Shown here one piece after another: positions 1-11,745 of a stretch of 64,000 bases of DNA (within the stretch, counting starts at the first letter, position 1; each line of letters starts with the position of its first letter). The notes below the pieces were generated by a model that saw only the letters and a list, made by a program, of their open reading frames with translations, ran no database searches and had not been told where the DNA came from. The stretch is from Ceratorhiza oryzae-sativae (lineage: Eukaryota > Basidiomycota > Agaricomycetes > Cantharellales > Ceratobasidiaceae): positions 1,054,001-1,118,000 of the forward strand of contig JARWMV010000240.1 in assembly GCA_030998015.1 (NCBI GenBank), read 5' to 3'. The translations under genes were made by a program, and so were the position numbers.

Positions 1-1
1 G

Positions 2-1261
2 TGGGACGCGCATACGGGCGGCATGGTTGCTGGTCCATTTGGTGTATATGATCGTCAAGTACCTCCAGTGTTCATTTTGGATGGCAGCCAGGTTGCATTT
101 CTTTCATACGGTACAATGTGCATATGGGATGTGCACGCTACATCTGTGGCCCCCCGCCTGCCAAAAGTCCAAGGGAGCACTGTTGTGTCGCTTGCATTCT
201 CTCATGACAGTACTCGGATTGTGTCTGGCCATGCAGGAGGTCCTGTGTTGATCTGGGATGTACAGACTGGGAAACTGGTCATGCGTCCACTCACAGGACG
301 CACTCGCCGTGTCCCCTCGGTCGCATTCTCACCTTGTGGTCGCTGGATTGCCTCCGGCTCCTTTGATCACACTGTCCGGATATGGGATGCAGAGACAGGC
401 GATCGCATTGGCCAACCATACACTGGGCATAGTCAACGAGTCAGTGCAGTTGCATTCTCACCGCACGGCAATCGAGTTGCGTCTGGGTCTTGGGACAAAA
501 CGATACATGTCTGGGACACTGAGTCTAAACTGCTAGTCTCTCCACCATTCAAGGGGCACACAAAACATATTTGGTCGCTGTCGTTCTCGCCTGATGGGCA
601 GTGTATTGCCTCTGTCTCATGCGACAACACGCTGAGGATGTGGAATGTCAAGACGGGAAAGGCGGCAAATGAGCTATTCTGGGGCAGTCGGTTCGCTGTT
701 GCATTCTCTCCCGACGGACGCCGAGTGGCATCCGACTTTTACCACCATGCACTCGTGATCCGCGATGCTCGGACAGGGGAGACCATGATTAAATGCGAAG
801 GCCACGAAGATTACGTTAACTGTGTGGTGTTCTCGCCCAACGGCCACCACCTCGTCTCATGCTCCGACGATCTATCTATCCGTGTTTGGGATGCCTACAC
901 CGGAGATCTGGTCACCTGTCTGGCCGGCGCACATGCTAGCCCGATCTGGCAGGTGGCTTTCTCTCCCAACGGTCAGTTGATCGCTTCTCGCTCTCACGAC
1001 GGATCGGTTCGTGTCTGGAATGCTCGCATGGTCATATCTCCCACCGTCGAGGGCTGCAATTGGAAGGAGGTTGATGAGGACGGATGGGTGATACGAGATG
1101 ACGGTGCTCGCCTGTTTTGGGTGCCACAGGATCTACGTGATAGCCTGAGGTGGCCGCAGAATACGCGTGTGATACGCCCAGGTGGGGAATGGGAGCCGGA
1201 TTTCAAGCAGGCATATATCGGCGATGATTGGGCAAAGTGCTACGCGTCGGGCACAATTTAG
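2..1261 (+). CDS. WD40 beta-propeller protein, 3' part (probably C-terminal half of a NACHT-WD40 protein)
   Basis: The reading frame is already open at base 2 (it reads WDAHTGG before the first Met at 23), so the gene begins upstream of the window. About eight WD40 blades are visible, each with the VAFSPDG...SGS.D.T.R.WD pattern; the clearest lie near 290-400, 410-520, 545-650, 790-900 and 920-1020. After the last blade comes a tail with DGWV, LFWVP and DLR motifs. The same kind of tail ends the NACHT-WD40 pseudogene at 20.1-20.2 kb, which suggests that this is also the C-terminus of a NACHT-WD40 (NLR-like, STAND ATPase) protein. In that family the propeller is a protein-interaction or sensing surface; its ligand is unknown here. 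The domain call is firm and the NACHT linkage is inference. One blade (near 690-780) is weak. Confidence 0.85.
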   Translation, partial: WDAHTGGMVAGPFGVYDRQVPPVFILDGSQVAFLSYGTMCIWDVHATSVAPRLPKVQGSTVVSLAFSHDSTRIVSGHAGGPVLIWDVQTGKLVMRPLTGRTRRVPSVAFSPCGRWIASGSFDHTVRIWDAETGDRIGQPYTGHSQRVSAVAFSPHGNRVASGSWDKTIHVWDTESKLLVSPPFKGHTKHIWSLSFSPDGQCIASVSCDNTLRMWNVKTGKAANELFWGSRFAVAFSPDGRRVASDFYHHALVIRDARTGETMIKCEGHEDYVNCVVFSPNGHHLVSCSDDLSIRVWDAYTGDLVTCLAGAHASPIWQVAFSPNGQLIASRSHDGSVRVWNARMVISPTVEGCNWKEVDEDGWVIRDDGARLFWVPQDLRDSLRWPQNTRVIRPGGEWEPDFKQAYIGDDWAKCYASGTI

Positions 1262-2039
1262 GCGGGTTCGTGATGAAAATCGGACTGTTGACATCATGTT
1301 GGGATATAGGCTTTGAAGACTTATTTGTACAATACAACGGAATGGATGTGTCGTGGAGAGACGCATTCAATATGCAAATTGGCGGGGCCCCGTCAGACGT
1401 GATAATTGTGATATGAGGATACTTCGAATTGGAGAGTGAAGCGCCTTGAAAACGTGATATCAGGCTGGGTGTGCGTCTGCTCCGAGGTCGCCAGCGCCAG
1501 AATTTGGAATGGCGCGTGATGTTGTGAATGAAAGGAGCCTGTTCCGCGACGAGAAAAGCAGCTGCAATGGTAGTCCGCAGCGCGACTATCAGCCATCCGA
1601 GGTGAGGTTTCGTGGGTCGCGACGAGGGGATGGCCGCAAGACGCAGAATGTCACGTGATTGGGAGGCTCTTGCACCTCCCTTGATTGATGTGTGCACGCC
1701 CTCGCATTTCCACAGTGACTGGTGCGTGCTGGACTGGCAGCTCTCTTTGTCAGCAGCCAGATACACGGCCCAATGAGAGGATCCCGGTGGTGTCTGGCAT
1801 GTTGCGCTTGTGTCGCTTCTCGGTTTGTCGCTGGTTGGCTCGCACCGTAGCGCCACTCTCTCCCCTTGCTGCCACTGTCACCAGATCGACAAACCCTCGC
1901 TCAGTCCGCTCGCCGCTTCCGGGCTAGCACTAATCAACGGCGCTATATGAAGAATCGGATGGTGTGCTGACACACAATGTCTGATCTTTTGGCCCTACAC
2001 TCGCCCAGTCCTTCATTCCACCCGCGTGATGCTTGGCAC
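1262..2039. other. Intergenic, no supported gene
   Basis: This lies between the WD40 gene and the broken 4CL copy. There are no conserved motifs. A long minus-strand open frame overlaps the WD40 C-terminus and is judged a shadow. Confidence 0.5.
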
Positions 2040-4335
2040 TACTTGTGCTACGCGCTTGGCTAACTCCACCCCGCATCTCCATCCCTCATCTTCAACGCAG
2101 TGTGCATCTTCTCGCCCAATAATGTCAACTATCCCGTAGCCATCTGGGCCTCCCATCGTCTCTCGCTCGCCGTTTCATGCGGAAACCCCGGATATACCGA
2201 GGACGAACTCGTTTACCAACTGGAGGTATGTACCGGCGCCAGCAGGTGACGGAAAAGTGAAATCACACATTGATGATTCGTGCAGGCGACAAGGGCAAAA
2301 CTACTATTTGTCCATCCAGGAAACCTTCAGACTGCTCTGGCTGCGGCGAAGAGGGTGGGCTTATCCAAAGACCGGCTTGTTATGTTGAAGGAGGCGAAAC
2401 CGAGCATCAGAGTCTCGGGTTTTCTGGACATCGATGACCTTGTTCAAGGTATACCTGTCCCTTTGGTGTCCTGCGTTATGGCGACCTGACGTACCCCGCT
2501 CATACTTCTATAGGGTTTGATGTGACCTGCCAACTTCCAGGAAATACGACTTGCCCCCGCGAGGCCAAAACATCAAATGACTGGTTCGAAACCTGGGCGG
2601 CACGCGAACCAAGCGGTTTCTTCGCACCAGCAGACCGAATTCCACCTTCGTGCAAACCAAGCAAAACACTCCTCAACACCCCAAGACCCGTATTCTCGCG
2701 CCTCACTCAAGCCCTCACAGGCCACGCCTTCATCGGAGAATATTACGAACGGTTCGTCCCAGATGAAAACACGTTCTGCCCTTGCGGCGAACCTCTACAA
2801 ACCCGACAGCATATACTCCTAGAATGCCCAGACTACGCTGACTTTCACCACCTTTTTATCACAGACCGAGGAGACATGCTCTCCCTGCCCGATATACTCG
2901 GCACGCCGAAAGGCATTGAAAAACTTATCACTTTCCTCGAACACACGAACGCATTTACCAAACAAGAAAACCCCTTCGGTTAATCTAAGGGCTCCCGCCC
3001 TCGGCTCAAGACTTTCTCCCTCTCTTTCCCCTCTCTCTCTGTGCCTCGGACGCCGTGCGCTTTGTTCCTTGCCATAATGTTACCCTCCCCCCACGTGACT
3101 CGCCTTAGGCGTCTCGCTCGGACTCGCTTCTCTCTTCGCGCTACACTCTTTCTCCCTGTACCCCGGTGCAGGGTGTTGCCCGGTTCTTCTTCTTCGTGAT
3201 CAGGCCGGGACCGCGCCTTGGCTCATTGTGAGACTGCTAGCGGTATACAAATAATAGATTTCATCATCATCATCATCGACTTGCCCCCGCAGAAAATAAA
3301 ACCGAAACAGCTTCTCGAGGTCCGTTCACCGAACGATTACTAATTTTCCTCTGCTCATCATAACGGATAATCTATTCCACCGGAACGACAGGAAACCAAA
3401 GGCGGTTGCCATTCCCCACCACATTGTTATCGCCAATGTGATCCAGAGAGCGCCACGCGTCAAGATCGCAGAGCCGACATGAACGCGCGAGACGGCGCGG
3501 TACAGGCGAGGAGATGTTGCGATGTGTTTTTCCCATGTTCCGTAAGCCGTTGTCTGACATTCGGTTGTGTCCCGACTCATTTAGTCTATATCTAGATATC
3601 TACGGTTTGATTGTTGTCGTACGTAACGCTCTCGACACAAACGAGTCCGACCACTTAACTTGGGATGCAGAATCAATTCCATATCTTGGTTGGCTTGCCG
3701 CTCGTGGTCATCCCCCAGTTCAATTTTCTGGATACGCTGAAAAGTATTGCCAAGCATCGAATCACGACTCTTTGGTACGTTATTTTAAGTTTTCGTCACA
3801 CTTGATCTGTGCTTACTCTGCCTGTCAGCTTGGTACCTCCCCAGGTTGTGCTATTATGCAAGGTTTGTGTTGCATATAGCCCGCCAAATGCGATACCGAG
3901 ATGGGTGGGCTTCAGCAACCAGCCACGAAATAAGATGATATCTCCCACCTACACTTCTGCATGGTCGGGGCGGCGTCCCTCTCCCCAGAGCTCACCAAAC
4001 AATTCATGAAGCTTATCCCGAACTTGACGGTCGGGCAAGGATACGGTGCGATACAACCTGTTTCGTTATCATAATTAGACTAACGGATCTGCGTCTTGTC
4101 GTAGGGATGACGGAAACTGGTTAGTGCTCAGCTTGGATTTGGGTCAGTTTGTCTGATCTCCTGGGACGACATCCACGTCTGTGGTAATGGCGCCCATAGA
4201 TTATATCGGTACTCCCGGCGTCCCAGGAAATGCTGGCCGAGTGCTGCCAAATACCATTGCGAAAGTCTTCAAATCAGACGGAGCCTTCGCAGATTACGAC
4301 AAGCCAGGAGAGCTGGTTGTCTACGGTCGCAACCC
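2040..4335 (+). pseudogene. 4-coumarate-CoA ligase-like (AMP-forming) pseudogene, copy 1, split by a LINE
   Basis: The sequence is collinear with the intact copy at 13164-15750, introns included, starting near 2040 inside what is intron 2 of the intact copy. Recognisable pieces are the VCIFSPNN exon (about 2101-2226), the [10 protein letters not shown] exon (about 2284-2450), the [10 protein letters not shown] region (about 3370-3540), the PPQVVLLCK exon (about 3830-3860), the LTVGQGYG and MTET exons (about 4020-4120) and the APIDYIGTPG exon (about 4185-4330). Four things break it. The first two exons are absent. A LINE fragment sits at 2561-3276. The splice acceptor before the AMP-binding P-loop exon has lost its AG (CCAC where the other copy has CTAG near 3376). 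The similarity stops near 4335, before the TGD and C-terminal lysine motifs. It is therefore non-functional as an adenylating enzyme. Confidence 0.85.
2561..3276 (+). mobile_element. 5'-truncated LINE (non-LTR retrotransposon) insertion
   Basis: The insertion is flanked by a perfect 14-bp direct repeat, CGACTTGCCCCCGC, at 2547-2560 and 3277-3290; only one version of this site is present at the corresponding place in the intact 4CL copy. It ends in a simple (TCA)n tail (about 3259-3276), as expected of target-primed reverse transcription. The coding part at 2561-2983 is the C-terminal end of the LINE polyprotein: a GHAFIGEYYERF segment followed by a CPCGE...TRQHILLECP zinc-knuckle-like motif. 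The reverse transcriptase and endonuclease domains are missing, so this is a dead-on-arrival copy. A related 3' end occurs at about 26420-26573. Confidence 0.88.
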
Positions 4336-5304
4336 AACTCAGCGTGGACTATCGCAAAGTCTATGATCCGACTTGAGCCCTGTACAGCGCTGATGTGTCG
4401 TTGGGTGTATTGACATTCGCTCACTCGAGTATTCCACGATTCTGTACGAGACGAGTCATCCGGCGGTCGTCAAAACGGAAGGCGGTGTTCGACTGGTCGG
4501 ACGTGCGGGGCGTCGTTGCGATTGGCGTTTAACCTGCTGGACGCCAATTATCTGGCGACGTTTCATATGGATAGCTCGAATTGTTGAATTTACAATCATA
4601 TACGTGTATGTATGCGCATATTTGTGTTTGATACCTATCCCCTCTCTGATATCATCCACAAGTTTGTGGGAACCCTTCTCTCTCTCCTTAGTTCTCTACT
4701 TTCGTAGTTGAGCTAAGGTATCAAATTTTCTTTCATTTTCATGTATTTCATTCTCACTATACTTCATAGTACAAATTGTATATTAGGTACAGTGAATACA
4801 TAGTTCTCTACTTTTATAGTTGAGCTAAGTACAAATTGTATATTAGCCACCAGAAACCTCCTTGCATGAGAGGTCATGAGCCCCACCACCTCTACTAGTA
4901 CAAAACCAGAGAGCCTTGTCAACTTCATGACAGTCTTGCTTGCAATGTCTTTGAGCAACAACCCCAGCTACACTAGGCCACAAAAGATTTGCAGGCATGT
5001 GAAAAGCATTCTGCAAACAAGCACTACTCATAGATGTGGAAATGTAAAAATAAAACAAAAATATATGTGCATGTGCACATACATATAGATTGTACATTTG
5101 GATTCTCAAGAGAAAACAGCCATGAGTGAATGAGGTGTGAAATGAACACACTGAAATTGCCCTGCAAATCCTTTGTGGCCTACCACCACTTTCAGAGACA
5201 GGGACCCAAATCTCTGAGTTGTGGTATGCATAAAAATACTATATTAATATTCAGTGCTCCCCCCCTTCACATCAACCATCTTCTGCACTCTTGTAGGTAG
5301 TGAC
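4336..5304. other. Gene-poor stretch with short interleaved direct repeats
   Basis: There is no supported gene. A 29-bp motif beginning TAGTTCTCTACTTT occurs at 4689-4717 and, with small changes, at 4801-4829. GTACAAATTGTATATTAG occurs at 4769-4786 and 4829-4846. The two repeats are interleaved, as in a local duplication of about 60-110 bp. From about 4870 the base composition is that of the CpG-poor transposon block. Confidence 0.5.
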
Positions 5305-6030
5305 TCATAGATCGTCAATATATTCTTGATCAAACTTGTACCACTCTTCTTGTATGTATTGCCATAACTCCTTGGCAATGCTGGGTCTAGTCAATTGTGC
5401 ATGCACTTGCTGGTCCAGATGATCCCAAAGATTCTCAATGATGTTCATATCAGGGCTGCAAGCTGGCCATGGAAGGGAATCAGTCTCATGCCAGTCAAGA
5501 AATTCTTGGACTAGTTTTGTCCACTGCTTCCTATCTTGGTCATGCTGGAATAAAACATCTTGAGGGTCAAGATTATGGTCACTGAGGGACCCAAGTAACT
5601 GTTTGTTTAGGAGTTTGACATATTGTGCAGATGTCATCCAGTCTGTGATGCATTTGATTCACCCAACACCATGCTACGTGACACAGCCCCAGGTCATGAC
5701 ACTGTCACTGCCATGAGCCATCTTCTTATTGGTGGAATGTGGGTCTAGTGCTTGGCCATGCTTCTGTCAACACTTTGGAGCCCCATCTGACCCAAACAAC
5801 TTCAACCAAGAGGCATCAGAAAAGATAATAACAGATCAGTTATCTGGTGTCCAGAGAAGATGGTCTATACCCCATCCTAGACACCCTGAAATATGGCTAG
5901 GCTTCAGGTAAGGTACATTTCAGCATCTGAAGCACTCAAGTCCTTCATCTTTCACCCTTCTCTGGACAGTTTTGGCAGAGACATGGGGGAAAAGCTGGTG
6001 CTATAGCTCAGCAGTGCTGGTGGCTGTACC
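5305..6030 (-). pseudogene. Tc1/mariner-type (DD34E) transposase relic
   Basis: The minus strand reads through a degenerate Tc1-family transposase. A VSAKTVQRRVKDEGL helix-turn-helix-like segment lies near 5960-5990. An FSDASW...LFGSDG block (first catalytic D) lies near 5790-5830, and a VMTWGC block near 5690-5710. A continuous stretch at 5637-5305 has LFQHDQD (second D) and SPDMNIIENLW (catalytic E present). Several stops lie upstream of 5640. The end is a normal family C-terminus. I did not find convincing terminal inverted repeats. The family call is firm and the boundaries are approximate. Confidence 0.75.
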
Positions 6031-7473
6031 CCTTATTGCAATACAAGTCATGTAGTTATCGAATCATGTATAAGACAAGTCAGCAAGCAAGTCAAGTGAC
6101 TGTGATATGACTTACTGTAACTAGTCACTGGTAGTATGACCATAGTTCATGTAGTGACTTGGACAGTCCTTCTCTTGAGTATATAAGGCCACCTTCAGGC
6201 CTTGCAGTTCCTCATCCTCTGTTCACACCTTTTATCTTCTGTCCTGTGTAATCCTCCTTGTCACTTAATACACAATTTATCTCATCTATTAACTGCACTA
6301 TATATACATTATTTCTATACCCTTTGTGTTATGAGCCACAATCAATGGTCTTGTGGCTAACCATCATTTTTCCTTTGTTTACCCTCACTGTCTTGTGGCT
6401 TGACCACCCTGTCAAGACCCCCTGTTACTATCCTTTGGTCTTCCTTAAGTAGTGGCTACATTGGTTGTGTTGTCTATTTCTATCTAATGTGTGTCTCTAT
6501 TCTACAGTGTATGGCCAAGGTCCCTGTGGTGGACAAGATAAAGCAAGCTGAGGTCCTCCAGCTTGCTCCCTATTTCTTATACACTCCACAAGGTGTGAGT
6601 CAGACCTTTCCACAGTCCACAGTGTTTACATGTCATGTGAGTGGATCAGCTATGAGTAAACAGTGTTGATACCTCACATGATCATCTATAACCCTTATGT
6701 AAGTTGCTCTTAGGGTTGTTGCAGCTCTGAATCTTATGGAGCTGTGCAAGGTCCCAGGGTCACATTCAACTTTGATGAATCAGCACTATTCAGGATGCTT
6801 GTCCCAGATGTTGGTCTAGCAACACACCAAATGGCTGGAGTGAAAGGAAACAAGACTTGACTCTTGGTTGGCCTCTGTTCAAACCAGGATGGCTCAGAGA
6901 AGCTCCCTCCCCTCATCATTGGTCATGCACAGCACCCATGAGCTTTTGGAAAGCTTGATGGACACAATCTAGGGTTCAATTACTGGTGAAACAAGAAGGC
7001 ATGGATGACAGGATTGATTTGGCAGGGGTATGTACAAATATCAGCATATATGCACAACTTATGGACTAATATTAACTGTTACAACCCCTGAAAGTGGTTG
7101 CTGGACCTTGCTTTACAAGCAGCTAATACCCTTAATGGGTCTGGACTATGTCCTGACTACTGCTGATGTGTGGCTTGTGTTGGCTAGATCCCTTATGTGT
7201 GTCTTTTCATGGCCTAGACCATGAGCACAGATTTACTCTGATTTACTATGATTTTATTTACCTCTAGTTTTTGGACAAGTCCCATTTATTCAGATATATG
7301 CACAGAATTATTGACTGAGTCATGTGACCTTGTTGTTGTTGACCATTGTTGATGTATTCCAGAATATTCTGTTGACGTGGCGCCATCTCTTGTATTGTAC
7401 AATTTCATCTAGCTTCTCATTTCATATGTACAGCCTTCCCATGAATATATAAGGGAGAGTCTGAGAGCCTTAA
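6031..7473. other. Unclassified repeat-derived DNA with LTR-like promoter stretches
   Basis: There is no convincing protein. Two segments resemble LTR U3/R regions: a TATA-like GTATATAAGG near 6178 followed by a CT-rich leader, and ATATATAAGGG near 7446, about 20 bp before the solo LTR insertion. A segment at about 7077-7160 (TGTTACAACCCCTGAAAG onward) recurs inverted at about 53130-53215. CpG is strongly depleted. Confidence 0.45.
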
Positions 7474-8779
7474 TGTTATGGATCACTAACATTTTCTATT
7501 ATTTTAGTCTGCTCTGCCAACCTCAAGCGATGCCTCTGTAATTAAATTGTGAAATACTTGAATTTGTATGCACTCTGAATTGTACTATTTTCTGTTTCAT
7601 TAAGTAGTACAAAATTCCTGCTCTCCAACACATATTTTATTAAGTTTTTACAATAAGATCTCAGAGAGATACAGAGGTTGCGATATTTCCTCTTATCAGG
7701 AGATATTGATTACAACATCGCACCGCTCATATCTCGGCAACCGCTTACGCTATCAAAGCGATCTTGTGCTCTATCAATAGCCAATCTTCGGCCGTATCTG
7801 CTGCCCGAAGATCGTCGCGATCCACCGGATCCTCGCGCCGGAATGGCCCGAAGATCATTAGAATCTTACTGGACCATCAATCAAGATCTAATGACTCCAG
7901 TGAGTCAGGAGAGCTTCCCAAATTGATCCAGAAGCTTCTCTGACTCACTTTATGACTCACTGAGATGTAGCCTCCATTCATTACATGTATATACTATGAT
8001 AATATGATCTACAAGCCAATAGCAGGTCTCAGATGCATCAATGCCTTTGATCCACACCCTGTCTTTACTCTTTTATCCTATACTGGGCTAGGGTGTACCC
8101 CAAGTATAGCAGTACCCTCTTTTGATGATCGCACTGGCATGCATGTACCTATTTGGCTCTGGAATGCCCTCCTCAGGGTATAAAAGGACCTCCTCTGAGG
8201 CCCTTCCAGACCACCTCCCTTCACTACTCAACCCAGACTGGTTATTGGTTTCTTTTCTCTTTCTATTTTTCTCTTGTCTGTGTGATTTCTTATATAACTA
8301 GTACTGAGGAATAAAGTACCATATTAGTTATATACTGTCTGAGTCATTGTATCTTATATACAGAGATATATAAGGATACAATATTGCCTGATTGAGTGTG
8401 ACATTAAGTACCAGCTATTAGAGGAAATCTAAGTACCTGTAGCTGAGGAAGTACACGCATTAGGCAGCCCACCATCTATCCTATAAGCTATCGCTTAAGC
8501 CTAGTATTAAGATTAGTATCAGTTAGTCCAAGCAACTAGGGCTGAACTACATTTAAGATATCTAAGGGAACCTGACCATAGTAGTCTTGCTCTTTATACC
8601 TATAAATTAGTCAGTTTACACTGTGAAAGATTAAGACTACCTTGAGTGTTACTTGATTGCATTGCAACTATTTTGAGCCTTCTTACTCTAGTCTAAGAAG
8701 TATTGAGTACGATTAGTGTATACTAACATATCTACATTTGCTAAGCTCTAGATATTCAAGTGTACCCTGACCCGTAACA
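7474..8779 (+). mobile_element. Solo LTR A (TGTTATGGATCAC family)
   Basis: This 1306-bp LTR starts TGTTATGG and ends CGTAACA, with TG...CA termini. It is flanked by the perfect 5-bp target-site duplication CTTAA (7469-7473 and 8780-8784) and has no internal region, so it is a solo LTR left by LTR-LTR recombination. A TATA-like GGGTATAAAAGG lies near 8178-8189. An unusually CpG-dense block lies at about 7680-7860. Related copies are at 10102, 43258, 44227 (inverted) and 51734. Confidence 0.93.
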
Positions 8780-10019
8780 CTTAAGCCTCAGAACTCAACC
8801 TCCTGTCAATATCCCCCTTCTACCTGAGTTGGTCACCAAGCCACTTAGTCTCTGCCCAGTGCTCTTAAGCACAAGTTCACCTCTAAACCTTCCTGTGTGT
8901 TGTTGCAACCATCCTCCTCACTGCACATCCCCTCCTACTTGTTGCAGTCTTGATCCTCAGTGTTGCAGCCCTTGGATCTGCCATCACCTCACAAGTGTTT
9001 GGTGTTGTTGTTCAGGTTGTCAGCTCTGACATGTCTACTGTCTTGTGGCTTGACACTGTATGCACTTATGTGCTCATGGCTGATGGACACCTGTCACTGA
9101 TTAAGTGACTGTGGACAGCAGCTAAGTCAGATGCTTAGTGCTGGGGCTCATCAGGGGGAAGCAGTGGGCTCAAAAGTCACTATATAGCAGTTTTTGAGAA
9201 TAGATCCTGGTGTTTCAATAATGAGCCCCCAAGAGTCATACTCTTTGGTGCCACAATATTGAGACACATTGAGCCCAAAGATCCATTGAGCTAAGCTGCA
9301 AGTATCCAAAGACCCAAAGAGTGATAGTTGCACAGCCTCACCCATCAAATGAGTTGGGTCCCAGAAAGTATTTTGCCATTTTCTCACTCATTTTAAGCCT
9401 AATTTGGATTCTGAATGCACATTTGAATAGCCACACATAGCCCACACCTGCTACTAAAATTTCACAAATTTGAAATTTGCATATATGCAGCTCATATTAC
9501 TACATTAGGACTTGCTCTGGTCTCTTGATAGCCTGGAAGAAGGTCAAGCCCACAGGTGACCTCCAGGTCCCAATGCTGGCCTGTACTCCTGCCTGAATGC
9601 CCCACACCATGTACACCCAGGGGTATTTACCAGCATTTAGTGCCTTTGGTGTGCAGCAAAAAGATATCTGCTTGCTCATTCTATAGATTTGCCAAGAAAG
9701 GCAGGTGTAAAAAAGTAATTTGATATGTACATAGAGCCCCAGAGTGCACAGCCCCTCACAAGCTGAGCCTCTTTGAGAGAGACTCAAAGAGTACCAATGA
9801 GACAAATAGATCCTGGTGCTCATTCCCAGAGCCCAGGTTTTCTCTGATGAAGCACTTTGGTGCTAATTTGGGGGACTTTCAAATTCTGTTATTGCTGTAA
9901 TCCTGGTTTATCCACAGTTATTGCCTATAATCAACACCCCCCACCATTTATTGTAGCTATTAAAAGGGGTGGTCAGCAATTCTTGCAACTGGTTTATAGG
10001 CTGTTATTCTCTGCTATCT
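8780..10019. other. Unclassified repeat-like DNA
   Basis: This is CpG-poor DNA between two solo LTRs. Short minus-strand open frames at about 9151-9387 and 9500-9823 show no motif I recognise and are interrupted relative to each other. They may be transposon debris, but I do not assign a family. Confidence 0.4.
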
Positions 10020-10101
10020 ACATTAATAATTCAGGGGGGTTTTCCCTGATGCAGAACTTTCCATGGACTTGAGTTGGTACCCTGTTCTTCAGATAGCAAA
10101 C
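10020..10101 (-). pseudogene. Ty1/copia integrase fragment, downstream piece
   Basis: On the minus strand this reads YLKNRVPTQVHGK, the continuation of the copia integrase fragment at 11413-11745. Deleting solo LTR B and one copy of its CAAAC duplication joins the two pieces in frame at the codon for Cys. The piece becomes unrecognisable beyond about 10020. Confidence 0.7.
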
Positions 10102-11412
10102 TGTTATGGATCACTAACATTTTTCTATTATTTTAGTCTGCTCTGCCAACCTCAAGCAACGCCTCTGTAATTAATTTGTGAAATACTTGAATTTGTATGT
10201 GCTCCTAATTGTACTATTTTCTGTTCCATTAAATAGTACAAATTTCCTGCTTTCCAACGCATATTTTATTAAGTTTTTACAATAAGATCTCAGAGAGATA
10301 CAGAGGTTGTGATATTTCCTCTTATCAGGAGATATTGATTACAACATTGCACTGCTCATATCTTGGCAACCACTTACACTATCAAAGCAATCTTATGCTC
10401 TATCAATAGCTAATCTTTGGCAGTATCTGCTGCCCAAAGATTGTCACAATCCACCAGATCCTTGTGCCAGAATGGCCCAAAGATCATTAGAATCTTACTG
10501 GACCATCAATCAAGATCTAATGACTCCAGTGAGTCAGGAGAGCCTTCCAAATTGATCCAGAAGCTTCTCTGACTCACTTTATGACTCACTGAGATGTAGC
10601 CTCTGTTCATTACATGTATATACTATGATAATATGATCTACAAGCCAATAGCAGGTCTCAGATGCATCAATGCCTTTGATCCACACCCTGTCTTTACTCT
10701 CTTATCCTATACTGGGCTAGGGTGTACCCCAAGTATAGCAGTACCCTCTTTTGATGATTGCACCAGCATGCATGTATCTATTTGGCTCTGGAATGCCCTC
10801 CTCAGGGTATAAAAGGACCTCCTCTGAGGCCCTTCCAGACCACCCTCCTCCTACTCTTATTCAACCCAGACTGGTTATTGGTTTCTTTTCTCTTTCTATT
10901 TCTCTTGTCTGTGTGTGATTTCTTATATAACTAGTACTGAGGAATAAAGTACCATATTAGTTATATACTGTCTGATTTGTTGTATCTTATATACAGAGAT
11001 ATATAAGGATACAATATTGCCTGATTGAGCATGACATTAAGTACCAGCTATTAGAGGAATCTAAGTACCTGTAGCTGAGGAAGTACACACATTAGGCAGC
11101 CCCCCATCTATCCTATAAGCTATCACTTAAGTCTAGTATTAAGATTAGTATCAGTTAGTCCAAGCGACTAGGGCTGAACTACATTTAAGATATCTAAGGG
11201 AACCTGACCATAGTAGTCTTGCTCTTTATACCTATCAATTAGTCAGTTTACACTGTGAAAGATTAAGACTACCTTGAGTGTTACTTGATTGCATTGCAAC
11301 TACTTTGAGCCTTCTTACTCTAGTCTGAGAAGTATTGAGTACAATTAGTGTATACTAACATATCTACATTTGCTTAAGCTCTAGATATTCAAGTGTACCC
11401 TGACCCATAACA
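10102..11412 (+). mobile_element. Solo LTR B, same family as LTR A
   Basis: This 1311-bp LTR runs from TGTTATGG to CATAACA and is flanked by the 5-bp duplication CAAAC (10097-10101 and 11413-11417). It is inserted into a copia integrase sequence. Compared with LTR A it has changed almost every CG in the 10310-10490 block to TG or CA, the signature of deamination at methylated cytosines. Confidence 0.93.
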
Positions 11413-11745
11413 CAAACATATGCTATTGCTTTGCTCCATAGAAATTTAGGTGCATTAAACTTGAACATCATCACTCTGGCCTTCTCCATAATTGTCCCAT
11501 TTAGTCTTTCTGCAATTCTGTTCTGTTGAGCTGAATATGGCACTGTTGTCTCCAATATGGTTCCCTTCTTTGCTGCATCATCTTGCCAATCTTTATTGAC
11601 AAATTCTCCTCCATTATCAAATTGTGCTTGTTTGATTTTCTTCTCCTTCTGGGTGTTAAGCATTGTTTTGTATGCCTTGTATGCTTCTACAGTCTCATCC
11701 TTGTGCTTGAGTATTTCCTGAGTAAGAGCCACAGCAAAAGCATTT
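11413..11745 (-). pseudogene. Ty1/copia integrase fragment, upstream piece
   Basis: On the minus strand the copia integrase core is clear: KHKDETVEAYKAYK, then FDNGGEF (second catalytic Asp), TTVPYSAQQN, then AERLNGTIMEKAR (catalytic Glu) and WSKAIAYVC. The usual PYSPQQNG is here PYSAQQNR. The open frame continues upstream to 12140 into sequence I cannot match to copia (low-complexity, basic), so the copia part appears truncated near 11745. It is split from 10020-10101 by solo LTR B. Confidence 0.82.

Noticed and set aside
1203..1856. 217-codon open frame on the minus strand
   Set aside because: It overlaps the C-terminus of the WD40 gene, has no domain and is compositionally odd (Ser/Arg/Pro-rich); a shadow frame.
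9151..9823. Possible transposase between solo LTRs A and B
   Set aside because: Short broken frames with no catalytic motif; I cannot assign a transposon family.
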